Positions 12,288 through 20,387 of a stretch of 64,000 bases of DNA are shown in pieces. The notes below the pieces were generated by a model that worked only from the letters and a program-made list of their open reading frames with translations, searched no databases and had not been told where the DNA came from. Numbering within the stretch: the stretch's first letter is position 1; each line of letters opens with the position of its first letter. Position numbers and translations under genes: made by a program. The stretch is from Allorhizobium pseudoryzae. GTDB taxonomy: Bacteria; Pseudomonadota; Alphaproteobacteria; Rhizobiales; Rhizobiaceae. The stretch lies in the NCBI RefSeq assembly GCF_011046245.1, contig NZ_CP049241.1, forward strand, positions 496,001 through 560,000, in the 5' to 3' direction.

Positions 12288-13106
12288 TCAGCCGGTGGCG
12301 CGTGTCGCATGGTGTTCGTCGAGAATGCGGCGGGCTTCGGCGCGCTTCGTCGAGATGGATGCGAAGATGACGCCAATCGTGACGAGCCCGATCAGGATGG
12401 TGCAGATCGCGTTGATTTCCGGCGTCACCCCGAGACGCACCTGCGAGTAGATCTTGATCGGCAGTGTCGTCGCCCCTGGCCCGGTCGTGAAGCTGGCGAT
12501 CACCAGATCGTCGAGCGACAACGTGAAGGCCAGCATCCAGCCGGAGACGATGGCGGGCATGATGAGCGGCAGGGTGATCCTGAAGAAGGTCTTGACCGGC
12601 GGGCAGCCGAGATCGAGCGCCGCCTCTTCCAGGCTCCGGTCGAAGGTGACGAGCCGCGACTGCACGATGATCGCCACATAACACATCGTGAACGTCGTGT
12701 GAGCGATGGTGACCGTCCAGAAACCGCGGTCGATGTTCATCGACACGAACAGCAGCAGCAGCGACAGGCCGGTGATGACTTCCGGCATGACAAGTGGCGC
12801 ATAGATCATGCCGGTAAAGGCCATGCGTCCTGGAAAGCGCGGATAGCGGGTGAGCGCCAAGGCGGCGAGCGTTCCGAGCACGGTGCCGATCGAGGCACTG
12901 AGCACCCCGACACGCGCTGTCACCCAGGCCGCATCCATCAGCCCCTGGTTCGACCACATCACCCGGTACCATTCGAGCGAAAAGCCGCCCCAGACGGTGA
13001 CCAGCTTCGAGGCGTTGAAGGAATAGACGACGAGGATGAGGATCGGAATATAGAGAAAGGCAAAGCACAGCGTCAGGATCGTCGTGTCGAAGCGTGAAGC
13101 TTTCAT
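12288..13106 (-). CDS. potI: putrescine ABC transporter permease PotI
   Basis: A 272-residue permease with six hydrophobic segments. The cytoplasmic EAA loop reads SLEEAALDLGCPPVKTFFRITLP, and the segment SLDDLVIASFTTGPG is typical of PotC/PotI subunits. It pairs with PotH to form the membrane pore. The potH stop overlaps a GTG at 13115 (MTAMKAS), but ATG 13106 has better spacing to AAGGTGG. Last gene of potFGHI. Confidence 0.88.
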   Translation of the reverse strand: MKASRFDTTILTLCFAFLYIPILILVVYSFNASKLVTVWGGFSLEWYRVMWSNQGLMDAAWVTARVGVLSASIGTVLGTLAALALTRYPRFPGRMAFTGMIYAPLVMPEVITGLSLLLLFVSMNIDRGFWTVTIAHTTFTMCYVAIIVQSRLVTFDRSLEEAALDLGCPPVKTFFRITLPLIMPAIVSGWMLAFTLSLDDLVIASFTTGPGATTLPIKIYSQVRLGVTPEINAICTILIGLVTIGVIFASISTKRAEARRILDEHHATRATG

Positions 13107-13111
13107 GGCCG

Positions 13112-14020
13112 TCACCCCACCTTCTGCTGCTGGTTCTGGAAGATCATGATCGGCACGACCAGCGCGAGAAGCAGCAGGACCGCAACGGCGGAGGCGAGCG
13201 GCCAGTCACGATTGCCGAAGAATTCCGTCCACAGCGTCTTGCCGATCATCAGGGTTTCAGCCCCGCCCAGAAGATCCGGGATGACGAATTCCCCGGTAAT
13301 CGGGATGAAGCAGATCATCGAGCCGGCGATCACGCCCGGCAGCGAGAGCGGAAAGGTGATCTTCCAGAACGCCTTCCAGGGCGGGCAGCCGAGGTCGCTT
13401 GCCGCCTCCAGCAGCGTGTTGTCCATCTTTTCCAGCGCCGAATAGAGCGGCAGCACCATGAAGGGCAGGTAGGAATAGACGATGCCGATGAAGACGGCAT
13501 AATCGGTGCGGAAAATCTGCACCTGCTGGTCCGGGCCATACAGGCCGATGCTCTGCAGGAGCAGCGTCAGCAGCCCTTCGGGCTTCAGGATGCCGATCCA
13601 GGCATAGACGCGGATCAGGAACGAGGTCCAGAACGGCAGGATCACCATCATCAGCAGCGTCGGGCGAATGGTGGTTGGCGCCCGCGCCATGGCAAGCGCC
13701 ATCGGATAGCCGATCAACAGCAGCAGGCCGGTCGAAATCAGCGCCATGCGCAAGGATGAGAGATAGGCGTTGATGTAGAGGGGGTCTTCCGTGAGGAAAA
13801 AATAGTTCTCCACATCGAGCCGCGAGAGGAAATCGCCGATCGCGCCGAAACCCTCGAAGGTCGGCGTGTAGGGCGGCATGGCGATCGCCGTATCAGACAG
13901 CGAAATCTTGAAAATGATCAGGAAGGGCGCGGTAAAGAAGATCAGCAGCCAGAGGTAAGGCACACCGACCACGAGCCAGCGCCAGGGATTGCTTTGCGAG
14001 GTGGCTCCGGTCTCTGCCAT
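13112..14020 (-). CDS. potH: putrescine ABC transporter permease PotH
   Basis: A 302-residue permease with six membrane segments, the first at about 13-35 (WLVVGVPYLWLLIFFTAPF). The EAA loop is LLEAASDLGCPPWKAFWKITFP, and GEFVIPDLLGG matches the PotB/PotH family. The 5' end lies 13 bases after the potG stop. Acts in the inner membrane with PotI, energised by PotG. Confidence 0.9.
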   Translation of the reverse strand: MAETGATSQSNPWRWLVVGVPYLWLLIFFTAPFLIIFKISLSDTAIAMPPYTPTFEGFGAIGDFLSRLDVENYFFLTEDPLYINAYLSSLRMALISTGLLLLIGYPMALAMARAPTTIRPTLLMMVILPFWTSFLIRVYAWIGILKPEGLLTLLLQSIGLYGPDQQVQIFRTDYAVFIGIVYSYLPFMVLPLYSALEKMDNTLLEAASDLGCPPWKAFWKITFPLSLPGVIAGSMICFIPITGEFVIPDLLGGAETLMIGKTLWTEFFGNRDWPLASAVAVLLLLALVVPIMIFQNQQQKVG

Positions 14021-14033
14021 GGTGTGCGCCCCC

Positions 14034-15200
14034 CTACCGCGTCAGCACAAGGCCGCCATCGAGCGGCCAGCTGAGCCAGACCATGTCACCGAAGGTAATC
14101 GGCCGATCGACGAGACGCGAGACATTGGCCTGTGCGGCGCGGATCGTGCGTCCATCCTCAAGCCGAACGAGAAAAACCGAAAAGTCACCGAGATAGCCGA
14201 TGTCCCACACTTCTCCATGGGCACGGTTGCTGCCTGACGCGGGCGGCTGATCGAGCGAGATGCGCACCTTTTCCGGACGGATGGCGAAAGCGACCTTATC
14301 GCCCACCACGGCGGCACATTCCTGCTCGACAGCGATCCTCAGCCCGTTGCTCTCGAGGTGCACCACGGGCGGATGACCGGGATGCACACAGTCTCCGGCA
14401 TTTTCCACCAGCGCACATTCGAGGATGTTGATGTCGCCGATGAACTCCGCCACGTAGCGGCTATTCGGCGCCTCGTAGATTTCCGCGGGCGTCGCCACCT
14501 GCATGACGATGCCCTTGTCCATCACGGCGATGCGGTCCGATACCGTCATCGCCTCTTCCTGGTCATGCGTGACGATCAGGAAGGTAAGCCCCAGCGTGTG
14601 CTGGATGTCCATCAGCTCGAACTGCGTTTCTTCGCGCAGCTTGCGGTCGAGCGCGCCGAGCGGTTCGTCGAGCAGCAGCACCTTGGGGCGCTTGGCGAGC
14701 GACCGGGAGAGTGCCACGCGCTGCCGCTGGCCGCCGGAGAGTTGCGCCGGTTTGCGCTTGGCGAAATTTTCGAGCTTCACCAGCCGCAGCATTTCCTCGA
14801 CACGCGCCTGGATCTCGGCCTTCGGCAGGCCGTCCTGCTCCAGGCCGAAGGCAATGTTCTTTTCCACGGTCATGTGCGGGAAGAGCGCATAACTCTGGAA
14901 CATCATGTTGGTGGGTCGTTTGTAGGGCGGCGTTCCGGACAGATCCTTGCCCTGCAGCAGGATACGGCCTTGCGTCGGCTCTTCGAAACCAGCCAGCATG
15001 CGCATCAGCGTGGTCTTGCCGCAGCCGGAAGGACCAAGAAGCGAAAAGAACTCCCGCTCGTAGATATCGAGCGTCAGATTGTCGACGGCGACGAAATCGC
15101 CATAGCGCTTGGTGATATTCTCAAACCGGATGAAGGGGGTGGCCGCGGGATCGGTCCAGGGCGAAAACTTGCGTTTCACTGGACCCAGAGATTTTGCCAT
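14034..15200 (-). CDS. potG: putrescine ABC transporter ATP-binding protein PotG
   Basis: A 388-residue ATPase with Walker A GPSGCGKTT (about 57-65), signature LSGGQRQRVALSR, Walker B VLLLDEP, the switch His in FLIVTHDQEEAM and a C-terminal TOBE-type domain from about 290 that ends in the WLSWPLDGGLVLTR segment. The N-terminal extension (SLGPVKRKFSPWTDP) before the ATPase core is usual in PotG. Lies between potF and potH, with 92 bases to potF and 13 to potH. Confidence 0.92.
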   Translation of the reverse strand: MAKSLGPVKRKFSPWTDPAATPFIRFENITKRYGDFVAVDNLTLDIYEREFFSLLGPSGCGKTTLMRMLAGFEEPTQGRILLQGKDLSGTPPYKRPTNMMFQSYALFPHMTVEKNIAFGLEQDGLPKAEIQARVEEMLRLVKLENFAKRKPAQLSGGQRQRVALSRSLAKRPKVLLLDEPLGALDRKLREETQFELMDIQHTLGLTFLIVTHDQEEAMTVSDRIAVMDKGIVMQVATPAEIYEAPNSRYVAEFIGDINILECALVENAGDCVHPGHPPVVHLESNGLRIAVEQECAAVVGDKVAFAIRPEKVRISLDQPPASGSNRAHGEVWDIGYLGDFSVFLVRLEDGRTIRAAQANVSRLVDRPITFGDMVWLSWPLDGGLVLTR

Positions 15201-15292
15201 GCGTGCCCCCGCTCCGTTACAACCGATCCGTCATTCAGGAGACCGGCGGCTGTCCACGCGACCGCCGGCCCTGTTTGGCATGCACGTCTGAC

Positions 15293-16387
15293 TTACTGGC
15301 CGGTCTTGATGGCCGTCCATTCGCGATTGATCACGCGCTGGGCACGCGGGTCGTAAGGCGAAATGGTGAAGAGCTTCTTGAGCGTCGCCTCGTCGGGATA
15401 GACCGACGGGTTCTTGAGAACGGCCTCATCAATGAACTTCTGGGAAGCGAGATTGCCGTTGGCATACTGGACATAGTTCGATGCCTTGGCGATCACCTCC
15501 GGCTTCATCAGGAAGTTGATGAAGGCATGCGCTTCGGCCACGTTCTTTGCATCGGCCGGAATGGCGAGGTTGTCGAACCACATATAGGTGCCTTCCTTCG
15601 GGATGACGTAATTCACGTTCACCCCGTTCTTGGCTTCCTCGGCCCGTGACTTTGCCTGCAGGATATCGCCGGACCAGCCGATGGTGATGCAGATGTCGCC
15701 ATTCGCCAGGTCATTGATATAGGCCGAGGCATTGAAGGTCTTCACATTGGGGCGGATCGCCTTGTAGACCGCGCCGCCCGCTTCCAGATCGGCCGCAACC
15801 TTGCTGTCGGGATCCTTGCCGATGTAGTTCATGCCAATCGCAAAGGTCTCATCCGAGGCGTCGAGAATGTTGATGCCGCAGGATTTCAGCTTCGCCGCAT
15901 TTTCGGGTTTGAAGAGAACGTCCCAGCTATCGACCGGAACATCGCCCAGTGCCGCCTTTACCTTGTCCACGTTGTAACCGATGCCGGTCGTGCCCCACAA
16001 ATAGTTCACGGCATACTCGTTGCCGGGATCGTATTTCGCCAGCCGTTCGCTGACGACCGGCCACAGGTTCGTGAGGTTCGGAAGCTTCGACTTGTCGAGC
16101 TTCTGGAACACGCCCGCCTTGATCTGGCGCGCCAGGAAGGGCCCGGTCGGCACGACCACATCATAACCGGATCCGCCGGCGAGCAGCTTGGTTTCCAGCA
16201 GTTCGTTGCTGTCGAAGACGTCGTAGACGACCTTGATGCCGGTCTCCTTGGTGAACTCTTCCAGCAGGGACTCGTCGATATAGTCGGACCAGTTGTAGAC
16301 GTGCACGACGCGCTCCTGGGCCAGGGCAGCTGTCGATACGAGTGCTGTCGCGGCAAGCGCCAGCATGCGGAGCACGGTCTGTTTCAT
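15293..16387 (-). CDS. potF: putrescine-binding periplasmic protein PotF
   Basis: A 364-residue solute-binding protein with a signal peptide (residues 1-23, ending STAALA-Q). The mature start VVHVYNWSDYIDESLLEEF and GGSGYDVVVPTGPFLARQ are family hallmarks of spermidine/putrescine receptors (PotD/PotF); Trp and Asp residues in those segments bind the amine. AGGAGA precedes the ATG. First gene of the operon. A neighbouring puuA-puuB pair 8 kb away supports putrescine as the substrate. Confidence 0.9.
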   Translation of the reverse strand: MKQTVLRMLALAATALVSTAALAQERVVHVYNWSDYIDESLLEEFTKETGIKVVYDVFDSNELLETKLLAGGSGYDVVVPTGPFLARQIKAGVFQKLDKSKLPNLTNLWPVVSERLAKYDPGNEYAVNYLWGTTGIGYNVDKVKAALGDVPVDSWDVLFKPENAAKLKSCGINILDASDETFAIGMNYIGKDPDSKVAADLEAGGAVYKAIRPNVKTFNASAYINDLANGDICITIGWSGDILQAKSRAEEAKNGVNVNYVIPKEGTYMWFDNLAIPADAKNVAEAHAFINFLMKPEVIAKASNYVQYANGNLASQKFIDEAVLKNPSVYPDEATLKKLFTISPYDPRAQRVINREWTAIKTGQ

Positions 16388-16530
16388 GATATTCTCCTGT
16401 TCCCGATTTGCTTCGGCCGAACGGGGGCTTGGTGCCCGTCAGCTCTTCTTTTAACGGGAGAGTAAGAAGGAATTTTCGACCCCACAAGCAAAAATGTTTG
16501 GCATCGCACAAACTTGTGGCACTTCCTCCC

Positions 16531-17949
16531 TTACTGGAAATCGAAGGCGCTGAGCCCCGTGACCATTTCGTCGAGCCCGAGTGGCCGGGTGAGCGGCGGT
16601 TCTGCGCGCGCAAGACAACCCTGCCGTTCGCAGAGACGGCAGGCGGTTCCGGCCAGAATCCGGGCGGCCGGCAGCTCCGCCGCGGCGGCATATAAGGTCT
16701 CCGACACCGCGTCCCAGTCACAGCCAAGCAGGATGGCCGTCCGGCGGATGCGTTCGCCGAAACCCGCCTTTGGTCCCTCCAGGGTGCGCGATACTGTCAG
16801 GAAGGACGCACCGTCTGGCATCTCCACCCGTTCAGCCAGCAGCTGCCCCGGCTGGGCAAAGGCGGCATGAATGCCGAGCTTGGGACAGAGGCCGCCAAAG
16901 CGCGCCTGGGGATAGCCCTGGGCGCCGGCCCGCCGGATGACATTGCCGGCATGATCGGCTTCCATCAGGAAGAACGGCGGCGCCGCAGACCCGGTGCGCC
17001 CGAGCGAGATCAACCGATGTGCCGCCTGCTCGAAGGAGACGTCGAAGCGGGAGGCGAGCACATCGAGATCGAAGCGAGCCCGCTGGGCCGCAGCCAGGAA
17101 GGCACCATAAGGCATCATCAAAGCATGGGCGGCATAGCGCGCGAGCTCGAAGCGGCCGATGCGCAACGCTTCGCCGCTGGAGAGCGTCAGCGATTCCAGC
17201 TCCGCCGCGATCTCCGCGCCAATCGCCAGCAGTGCCGCCTCCTGGGCGATCTCGCGCACCCGGTCCACCTGCGACAGCCGCTCCGACAGGAAAAGCCGCA
17301 TCGAATGGCGGTCGTAACGGCGCCTGAGCGTCGGCATGGCATGCACCGGCAGAGTGCGCACCGCGATCCCGTGCTTCGTCCTCAGCCAGGTCTTCAAGGC
17401 CGCCGGCAGATCGTCGCCGGGGGAGAGCTCGGCATAAAAAGCCTCCGCCGCTTCCTCGATCTTTGCGAAGAAGAAGGGCCGCTTTTCCAGCTTCTCGCGC
17501 ACCTCGTCCATCGGCAGGCGGGCGCCGGACAGCGAGGTCTCGTGCCCCTCGCGCGCCAGAAGGTCTGCCAGATCCGACAGCCGTTCGGCCTGTTCCCTGT
17601 AGGCCCGGTAGAGCTTGATGACCCCGACCGCCGCATTGGGAGCTGCCTCCGCCACCTCGATCAGTTCCTGGTCGCCCGGGATTTCGCCGGCGAGCAACGG
17701 ATCGGCAAAGACTTCCCGCAACTGCGCCGCCGCACCGCCGCCCTCCCCCTGCAACTGATCGAGATCGACCTTGTAGACCGAAGCGAGCCGCAGCAGCAGT
17801 TGCACTGTCAGCGGGCGCTGGTTGCGCTCAATGAGGTTGAGATAGGAGGGCGAGATGCCGAGCCCTTCCGCCATCGCAGTCTGGGTCAGGTCGAGGCTCA
17901 AGCGCACCCGCCGCACCCGGGGCCCCGCAAAGATCTTCCGCTCCGCCAT
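16531..17949 (-). CDS. XRE-type acyl-CoA-responsive regulator (RamB/ScfR-like)
   Basis: A 472-residue regulator. Residues about 11-65 form a helix-turn-helix of the XRE type (LTQTAMAEGLGISPSYLNLIE). The middle (about 155-310) is an ImmA/IrrE-like domain that has lost the HExxH protease motif. The end (about 315-470) is a DUF2083 domain with a Cys cluster CRLCERQGC near 436-444. Proteins of this build (RamB of Corynebacterium, PccR/ScfR types in alphaproteobacteria) control acetate, propionate and glyoxylate-cycle genes, apparently sensing short acyl-CoA. It diverges from aceA across 226 bases rich in TTTACA motifs, so it most likely regulates aceA and itself. Confidence 0.85.
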   Translation of the reverse strand: MAERKIFAGPRVRRVRLSLDLTQTAMAEGLGISPSYLNLIERNQRPLTVQLLLRLASVYKVDLDQLQGEGGGAAAQLREVFADPLLAGEIPGDQELIEVAEAAPNAAVGVIKLYRAYREQAERLSDLADLLAREGHETSLSGARLPMDEVREKLEKRPFFFAKIEEAAEAFYAELSPGDDLPAALKTWLRTKHGIAVRTLPVHAMPTLRRRYDRHSMRLFLSERLSQVDRVREIAQEAALLAIGAEIAAELESLTLSSGEALRIGRFELARYAAHALMMPYGAFLAAAQRARFDLDVLASRFDVSFEQAAHRLISLGRTGSAAPPFFLMEADHAGNVIRRAGAQGYPQARFGGLCPKLGIHAAFAQPGQLLAERVEMPDGASFLTVSRTLEGPKAGFGERIRRTAILLGCDWDAVSETLYAAAAELPAARILAGTACRLCERQGCLARAEPPLTRPLGLDEMVTGLSAFDFQ

Positions 17950-17957
17950 GTCACACC

Positions 17958-18012
17958 TTTTACAGCATCATCTCGATTGACGAATTTACAATTTTTACAG
18001 TTTTACAAACTT
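17958..18012. promoter_or_regulatory. TTTACA repeat array, candidate operator of the divergent regulator
   Basis: TTTACA occurs at 17959-17964, 17985-17990, 17994-17999 and 18002-18007, the last three spaced 8-9 bases apart. The inverted form TGTAAA lies at 18091-18096. The reverse complement AAGTTTGTAAAA resembles the AAAGTTTGCAAA site known for RamB. Position just upstream of the regulator start suggests autoregulation. Confidence 0.5.
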
Positions 18013-18175
18013 CGCAGTCAAAGGCAAGACAACCTAACCTCTTTCATCTGCCTGTTTCTGCTTATTTTCTGGCGGATCGCTGCAGTGCACTGTAAATTCA
18101 GTCTCAGACATTCGGAGCGGACATCGACAGGCAAAGAGCCTGCCACAGTCTCCGGCACATCTGGGAGAGAGCATC

Positions 18176-19465
18176 ATGACAGACTTTTACAAACTTGTTC
18201 CCAACGCACCGGCAGGTCGTTTCGACGGCATCGAGCGCCCCTACACGGCGGCCGACGTGCAGCGCCTGCGCGGCTCGGTCGAGATCAAGTATACGCTGGC
18301 GGAGATGGGGGCGAACCGCCTCTGGACGCTGATCAACGAAGAGGATTTCGTCAACGCGCTCGGCGCGCTCTCCGGCAACCAGGCCATGCAGATGGTTCGT
18401 GCCGGGCTGAAGGCGATCTACCTCTCCGGCTGGCAAGTTGCAGCAGACGCCAACACGGCGTCGGCCATGTATCCCGACCAGTCGCTCTATCCGGCCAATG
18501 CCGCGCCGGAGCTTGCCAAGCGCATCAACCGCACCCTGCAGCGCGCCGACCAGATCGAGACGCAGGAGGGCAAGGGCCTTTCGGTCGATACCTGGTTCGC
18601 ACCGATCGTTGCCGATGCGGAAGCCGGTTTCGGCGGACCGTTGAATGCCTTCGAGATCATGAAGGCCTTCATCGAGGCCGGCGCTGCAGGCGTTCACTTC
18701 GAGGACCAGCTGGCGTCTGAAAAGAAGTGCGGCCATCTGGGCGGCAAGGTTCTTATCCCGACGGCGGCGCATATCCGCAACCTGAACGCGGCCCGGCTTG
18801 CCGCCGACGTCATGGGTGTCCCGACGCTGCTCGTCGCCCGCACCGATGCGGAAGCGGCCAAGCTCCTGACCTCCGATATCGACGAGCGGGACCAGCCCTT
18901 CGTCGATTACGACAAGGGTCGGACGGCGGAGGGCTTCTACCAGGTGAAGAACGGCATCGACCCGTGCATCGCACGCGCCATCGCCTATGCACCGCATTGC
19001 GATCTGATCTGGATGGAAACCGGCAAGCCGGATCTGGAACAGGCCCGCAAGTTCGCCGAGGCCGTGCACAAGGTGCATCCGGGCAAGAAGCTCGCCTATA
19101 ACTGCTCGCCCTCGTTCAACTGGAAGAAGAACCTGGACGATGCGACGATCGCCAAGTTCCAGCGCGAACTGGGTGCGATGGGCTACAAATTCCAGTTCAT
19201 CACGCTCGCCGGCTTCCACCAGTTGAACTACGGCATGTTCGAGCTGGCCCGTGGCTACAAGGAGCGCCAGATGGCCGCTTACTCGGAGCTGCAGGAAGCC
19301 GAATTCGCCGCCGAGATCAACGGCTACACGGCGACCAAGCACCAGCGCGAAGTCGGCACCGGTTACTTCGATGCCGTGTCGCTCGCCATCACCGGCGGCC
19401 AGTCATCGACGACCGCGATGAAGGAATCCACCGAGCACGAACAGTTCCGCCCTGCGGCTGAGTAA
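18176..19465 (+). CDS. aceA: isocitrate lyase
   Basis: A 429-residue protein, the usual length. It splits isocitrate into glyoxylate and succinate, the first step of the glyoxylate shunt. The active-site motif KKCGH lies at 183-187 (Cys185 catalytic), preceded by HFEDQ that helps bind Mg. GGAGAG lies a good distance before the ATG. No malate synthase gene is adjacent. The first codons contain TTTTACAAACTT, identical to a 12-mer in the upstream operator region, so the regulator may also bind inside the gene. Confidence 0.97.
   Translation: MTDFYKLVPNAPAGRFDGIERPYTAADVQRLRGSVEIKYTLAEMGANRLWTLINEEDFVNALGALSGNQAMQMVRAGLKAIYLSGWQVAADANTASAMYPDQSLYPANAAPELAKRINRTLQRADQIETQEGKGLSVDTWFAPIVADAEAGFGGPLNAFEIMKAFIEAGAAGVHFEDQLASEKKCGHLGGKVLIPTAAHIRNLNAARLAADVMGVPTLLVARTDAEAAKLLTSDIDERDQPFVDYDKGRTAEGFYQVKNGIDPCIARAIAYAPHCDLIWMETGKPDLEQARKFAEAVHKVHPGKKLAYNCSPSFNWKKNLDDATIAKFQRELGAMGYKFQFITLAGFHQLNYGMFELARGYKERQMAAYSELQEAEFAAEINGYTATKHQREVGTGYFDAVSLAITGGQSSTTAMKESTEHEQFRPAAE
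18185..18196. promoter_or_regulatory. second copy of the aceA operator 12-mer, inside codons 4-7
   Basis: TTTTACAAACTT is repeated exactly from 18001-18012. The spacing of 184 bases would allow a repression loop across the aceA promoter. Site function is inferred. Confidence 0.4.
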
Positions 19466-19471
19466 AAGTCT

Positions 19472-19590
19472 GCCCCTCACCTTAACCCTCTCCCCGCTCG
19501 CGGGGAGAGGGGACGCCAGAGGCACCGCCGGTGCCACAATACCCTTCTCCCCGCTGGCGGGGAGAAGGTGGCGGCAGCCGGATGAGGGGC
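19472..19590. repeat. palindromic intergenic repeat (RIME/REP-like)
   Basis: A mosaic of two hairpins, CCCTCTCCCCG..CGGGGAGAGGG (19487-19511) and CCTTCTCCCCGC..CGGGGAGAAGG (19542-19568), enclosed by terminal inverted repeats GCCCCTCA and TGAGGGGC. This form (CCTCACC..AACCCTCTCCCCG) is common between genes in Rhizobium and relatives. It lies between aceA and the 78-residue ORF and would be transcribed with them. Confidence 0.8.
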
Positions 19591-19641
19591 AGCGGCATCC
19601 CCGACATTCAACAACCCCTGAACAAAAAGAGGAGAAATGCC

Positions 19642-19878
19642 ATGAACGTCCAGACCCGCGTCAAGGAACGTGCCGAAGAACAGTCCACCGCCATGACCGC
19701 CGAGCAGCAGTCCGCGATCCGTACCCTTGCCAATGAGTTGCATCGGCTGAACCACGCCGTCATGCGCGCCGTCGATGCCGGCGTTTCCGTCGAGCTGGTC
19801 CGCTCGGCCCGCCACCATGGCGGCGAAGGCAACTGGGGCGACCTGATGATTCCGGTGATCGTCGCCAACCCGCGCTAA
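19642..19878 (+). CDS. small conserved-looking protein downstream of aceA
   Basis: A 78-residue soluble protein, helical in the middle (QQSAIRTLANELHRLNHAVMRAVDAG) and ending in HHGGEGNWGDLMIPVIVANPR. A strong AGAGGAGAAA at 19628-19637 supports ATG 19642. I do not recognise a named family. Position after aceA suggests co-transcription, with the repeat element in between. Confidence 0.7.
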   Translation: MNVQTRVKERAEEQSTAMTAEQQSAIRTLANELHRLNHAVMRAVDAGVSVELVRSARHHGGEGNWGDLMIPVIVANPR

Positions 19879-19906
19879 AGCGGATTTCACTGTCATCACC
19901 TCTCGA

Positions 19907-19940
19907 TTTGCCGGGTGGCGCGTCCCCGCTACCCGGCAAA
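19907..19940 (+). terminator. strong hairpin ending the aceA unit
   Basis: TTTGCCGGGTGGCG pairs with CGCTACCCGGCAAA over 14 bp (one G-U) with a six-base loop. There is no T-tract on either strand, so it may be an mRNA-stabilising end or a weak bidirectional terminator. Confidence 0.5.
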
Positions 19941-20023
19941 GAGATCTGCGCTGTTTCTGACCCATTCGGTTGCTCGATCCACCACAGCGCGGATCTCACC
20001 AAAATCTGGAAGGAAAGCGCTCC

Positions 20024-20152
20024 TCAGAGGAGCAGCAGACCCGGAAGGGCGAGGAGAGCGGCCGTGGCGCAGAGCGTCAGCACCAGGAGGCGCTGCTTGC
20101 GGTCGGCTTTGGCTTGAGCAATGGCGATGGCACGGGCACGAGGCTTCTGCAT
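20024..20152 (-). CDS. putative 42-residue membrane protein
   Basis: ATG at 20152 reads MQKPRARAIAIAQAKADRKQ, then a hydrophobic stretch (about 22-42, LLVLTLCATAALLALPGLL) to TGA at 20024. A basic cytoplasmic end followed by one membrane helix is typical of small bacterial membrane proteins. GAGG lies about 7 bases upstream. No family is recognised, and chance cannot be excluded at this length. Confidence 0.45.
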   Translation of the reverse strand: MQKPRARAIAIAQAKADRKQRLLVLTLCATAALLALPGLLLL

Positions 20153-20331
20153 GGGCGTTCCTCAACTGACGTTGTCCCTGCCAACATGAACAACAGGGAT
20201 GAGCGCCTGTTCCAGAGCCAGTGGCTGTCACTGGAAACAGCGCGTTTCTTCAGAGTGCGCGCGGGCCGTTAAAAAGTGCTGAACGGCTTCAGCCGTGATG
20301 TGCGGTGCTCGCTGATCGTCTTCACATAGTA

Positions 20332-20364
20332 AAGGCCTCCCTAAAGCCAGTTCAGGGAGGCCTT
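20332..20364 (-). terminator. terminator-like inverted repeat after the chemoreceptor gene
   Basis: AAGGCCTCCCT and AGGGAGGCCTT form a perfect 11-bp stem with an 11-base loop, 24 bases beyond the mcp stop. The T-tract is poor on either strand, but the position fits the end of the mcp transcript. Confidence 0.6.
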
Positions 20365-20387
20365 GCTTTCGTGCCACACAGGAAAGA

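Noticed and set aside
16867..18720. 617-codon plus-strand frame across the regulator and aceA
   Set aside because: It runs antisense to a clear XRE/DUF2083 gene and out of frame with isocitrate lyase.
19472..19590. CRISPR array
   Set aside because: Only two unlike palindromes, no regular spacers and no cas genes in the window.
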